Shown here: positions 63,335 through 64,000 of the stretch, piece by piece | Numbering within the stretch: the stretch's first letter is position 1 | Layout: each line of letters starts with the position of its first letter | Assembly: GCA_910588245.1 (NCBI GenBank) | Contig: CAJUQP010000011.1 | Location: forward strand, 1-64,000 | Direction of reading: 5' to 3' | DNA: 64,000 bases | From: an uncultured Muribaculaceae bacterium | GTDB lineage: Bacteria > Bacteroidota > Bacteroidia > Bacteroidales > Muribaculaceae | Notes under the pieces: model-generated | What the model saw: the letters and a program-made list of their open reading frames with translations, nothing else | What the model was told of the DNA's origin: nothing | Database searches by the model: none | Made by a program: the position numbers and the translations under genes

Positions 63335-64000
63335 ATGGGAATTTATACTATAGAATATCTTAAAGGACTCCGTGAATCGGAAGACCATGTTGAATTCAAG
63401 GCTGCTGAACATGGTAATTTTGCTTATGACGGGGGGACAAAACCAAATCCCAAAGATCGGCGCAAATGTATTCTTGGTTATGTCACTGCATTGTGCAATG
63501 CTGGAGGTGGTGCATTAGTCCTCGGAATGCACGACTCTTATCCTCATTATGTTGTCGGAACTCAGCAATGCCTCAATGCATTGGGTAAATTGGAAAACAA
63601 AATTTACAAAGACACTGGCATTTTAACGAGTATATATGAACTCTTTGAAAATCCAACATCAAAGACGGGTCGTGTAGTTGTAATAGAAGTAGAAGGTCGT
63701 CCCATTGGTCGCCTTTTCAGCTTTGAAGATGTCTATCTTACTCGAGTTGGTGAAGACTTGCTACCTATGCCGGTCGAGCAAACCTTTAGCGTCTTACAAG
63801 AAACAGAACCAGATTTCTCGTCTGAAATATGCCCTGGTCTTAAGCTATCTGATCTTGATACGGAAGCCATCAGGATATTTAAGGAGCGGTATTCAGATAA
63901 ACAAAATAATAAGCATTTCAAAGCCCTTTCAAACAAACAAGCATTGAGTGACGTCAAATTAATTAATGGCAATAAGGTCACTTACGCAGCATTAATTCTG
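63335..64000 (+). CDS. Schlafen/AlbA_2-type putative ATP-binding protein (cut by the window end)
   Basis: The frame is open for 222 codons to the end of the window. It starts MGIYTIEYLKGLRESEDHVE followed by FKAAEHGNFAYDGG. The AlbA_2 motif CNAGGGALVLGMHDSYPHYV is clear at residues 58-77, with a hydrophilic insert (TKPNPKDRRK) between its first two strands. Only 2 nt separate it from the helicase stop, so the two are coupled. AlbA_2 proteins of this kind accompany helicases, methyltransferases and restriction-type nucleases in defence loci. What follows lies outside the window. Confidence 0.78.
   Translation, partial: MGIYTIEYLKGLRESEDHVEFKAAEHGNFAYDGGTKPNPKDRRKCILGYVTALCNAGGGALVLGMHDSYPHYVVGTQQCLNALGKLENKIYKDTGILTSIYELFENPTSKTGRVVVIEVEGRPIGRLFSFEDVYLTRVGEDLLPMPVEQTFSVLQETEPDFSSEICPGLKLSDLDTEAIRIFKERYSDKQNNKHFKALSNKQALSDVKLINGNKVTYAALIL

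Overview
The window looks like a chromosomal segment of a gut-type Bacteroidota, order Bacteroidales. The lines of evidence are a fused lpxC/fabZ gene, a serine palmitoyltransferase-like gene, the L28-L33-DUF4295 cluster, a Na+-pumping methylmalonyl-CoA decarboxylase operon, and promoter boxes of the Bacteroidota type (TAnnTTTG) in front of most genes. I would place it near Muribaculaceae, but that family-level guess is inference. No tRNA, rRNA, CRISPR array or intact insertion sequence was seen.

Layout. 0-1.2 kb: a BlaI-type repressor with two tandem palindromic operators, a broken M56 (BlaR1-like) partner and a decayed IS1380-type transposase. 1.2-8.1 kb: aldo/keto reductase with a divergent AraC regulator, nhaA, bcp, lepA, and a FecE/BtuD-type ABC ATPase with a cobalamin riboswitch far upstream. 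8.8-15.3 kb: PadR-PspC pair, ftsY-rimO, an isochorismate synthase and a membrane AraC regulator. 15.4-23.3 kb: PI-PLC lipoprotein, M13 peptidase, prs, GH13 amylase, patatin. 23.4-34.3 kb: tamB divergent from tsaD, a shortened cinA, rpmB-rpmG-DUF4295, and lpxD-lpxC/fabZ-lpxA. 34.5-38.9 kb: mce-mmdA-oadG-biotin carrier-oadB, the succinate-to-propionate decarboxylation step coupled to Na+ export. 39-44.6 kb: two little-known genes, a sphingolipid synthase, dnaK, and a monooxygenase-like gene behind a 122-nt leader without any G.

44.7-48.9 kb is an accessory island between core genes. It holds a DUF3791/DUF3990/DUF3791-like cassette with ATGA overlaps, a frameshifted GIY-YIG gene, a very acidic protein, a Bro-N/Fic fusion, a small membrane protein and a second gene broken at a poly-A run. 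49-59.7 kb returns to core-like genes: hrpB, a GH2 beta-galactosidase, a TerB-domain protein, a short SPFH-like protein and a Ca2+ P-type ATPase.

59.8-64 kb starts another accessory locus that runs off the window. It has a promoter, a roughly 145-nt leader with a GNRA-loop hairpin and a 17-position stem, a large SNF2-type helicase, and a Schlafen/AlbA_2-type protein cut by the window end. This resembles a phage-defence operon and, with the 44.7-48.9 kb island, is the best place to look for an undescribed system. Two genes (2199 and 54993) have promoter boxes so close to their ATG that their mRNAs are probably leaderless.
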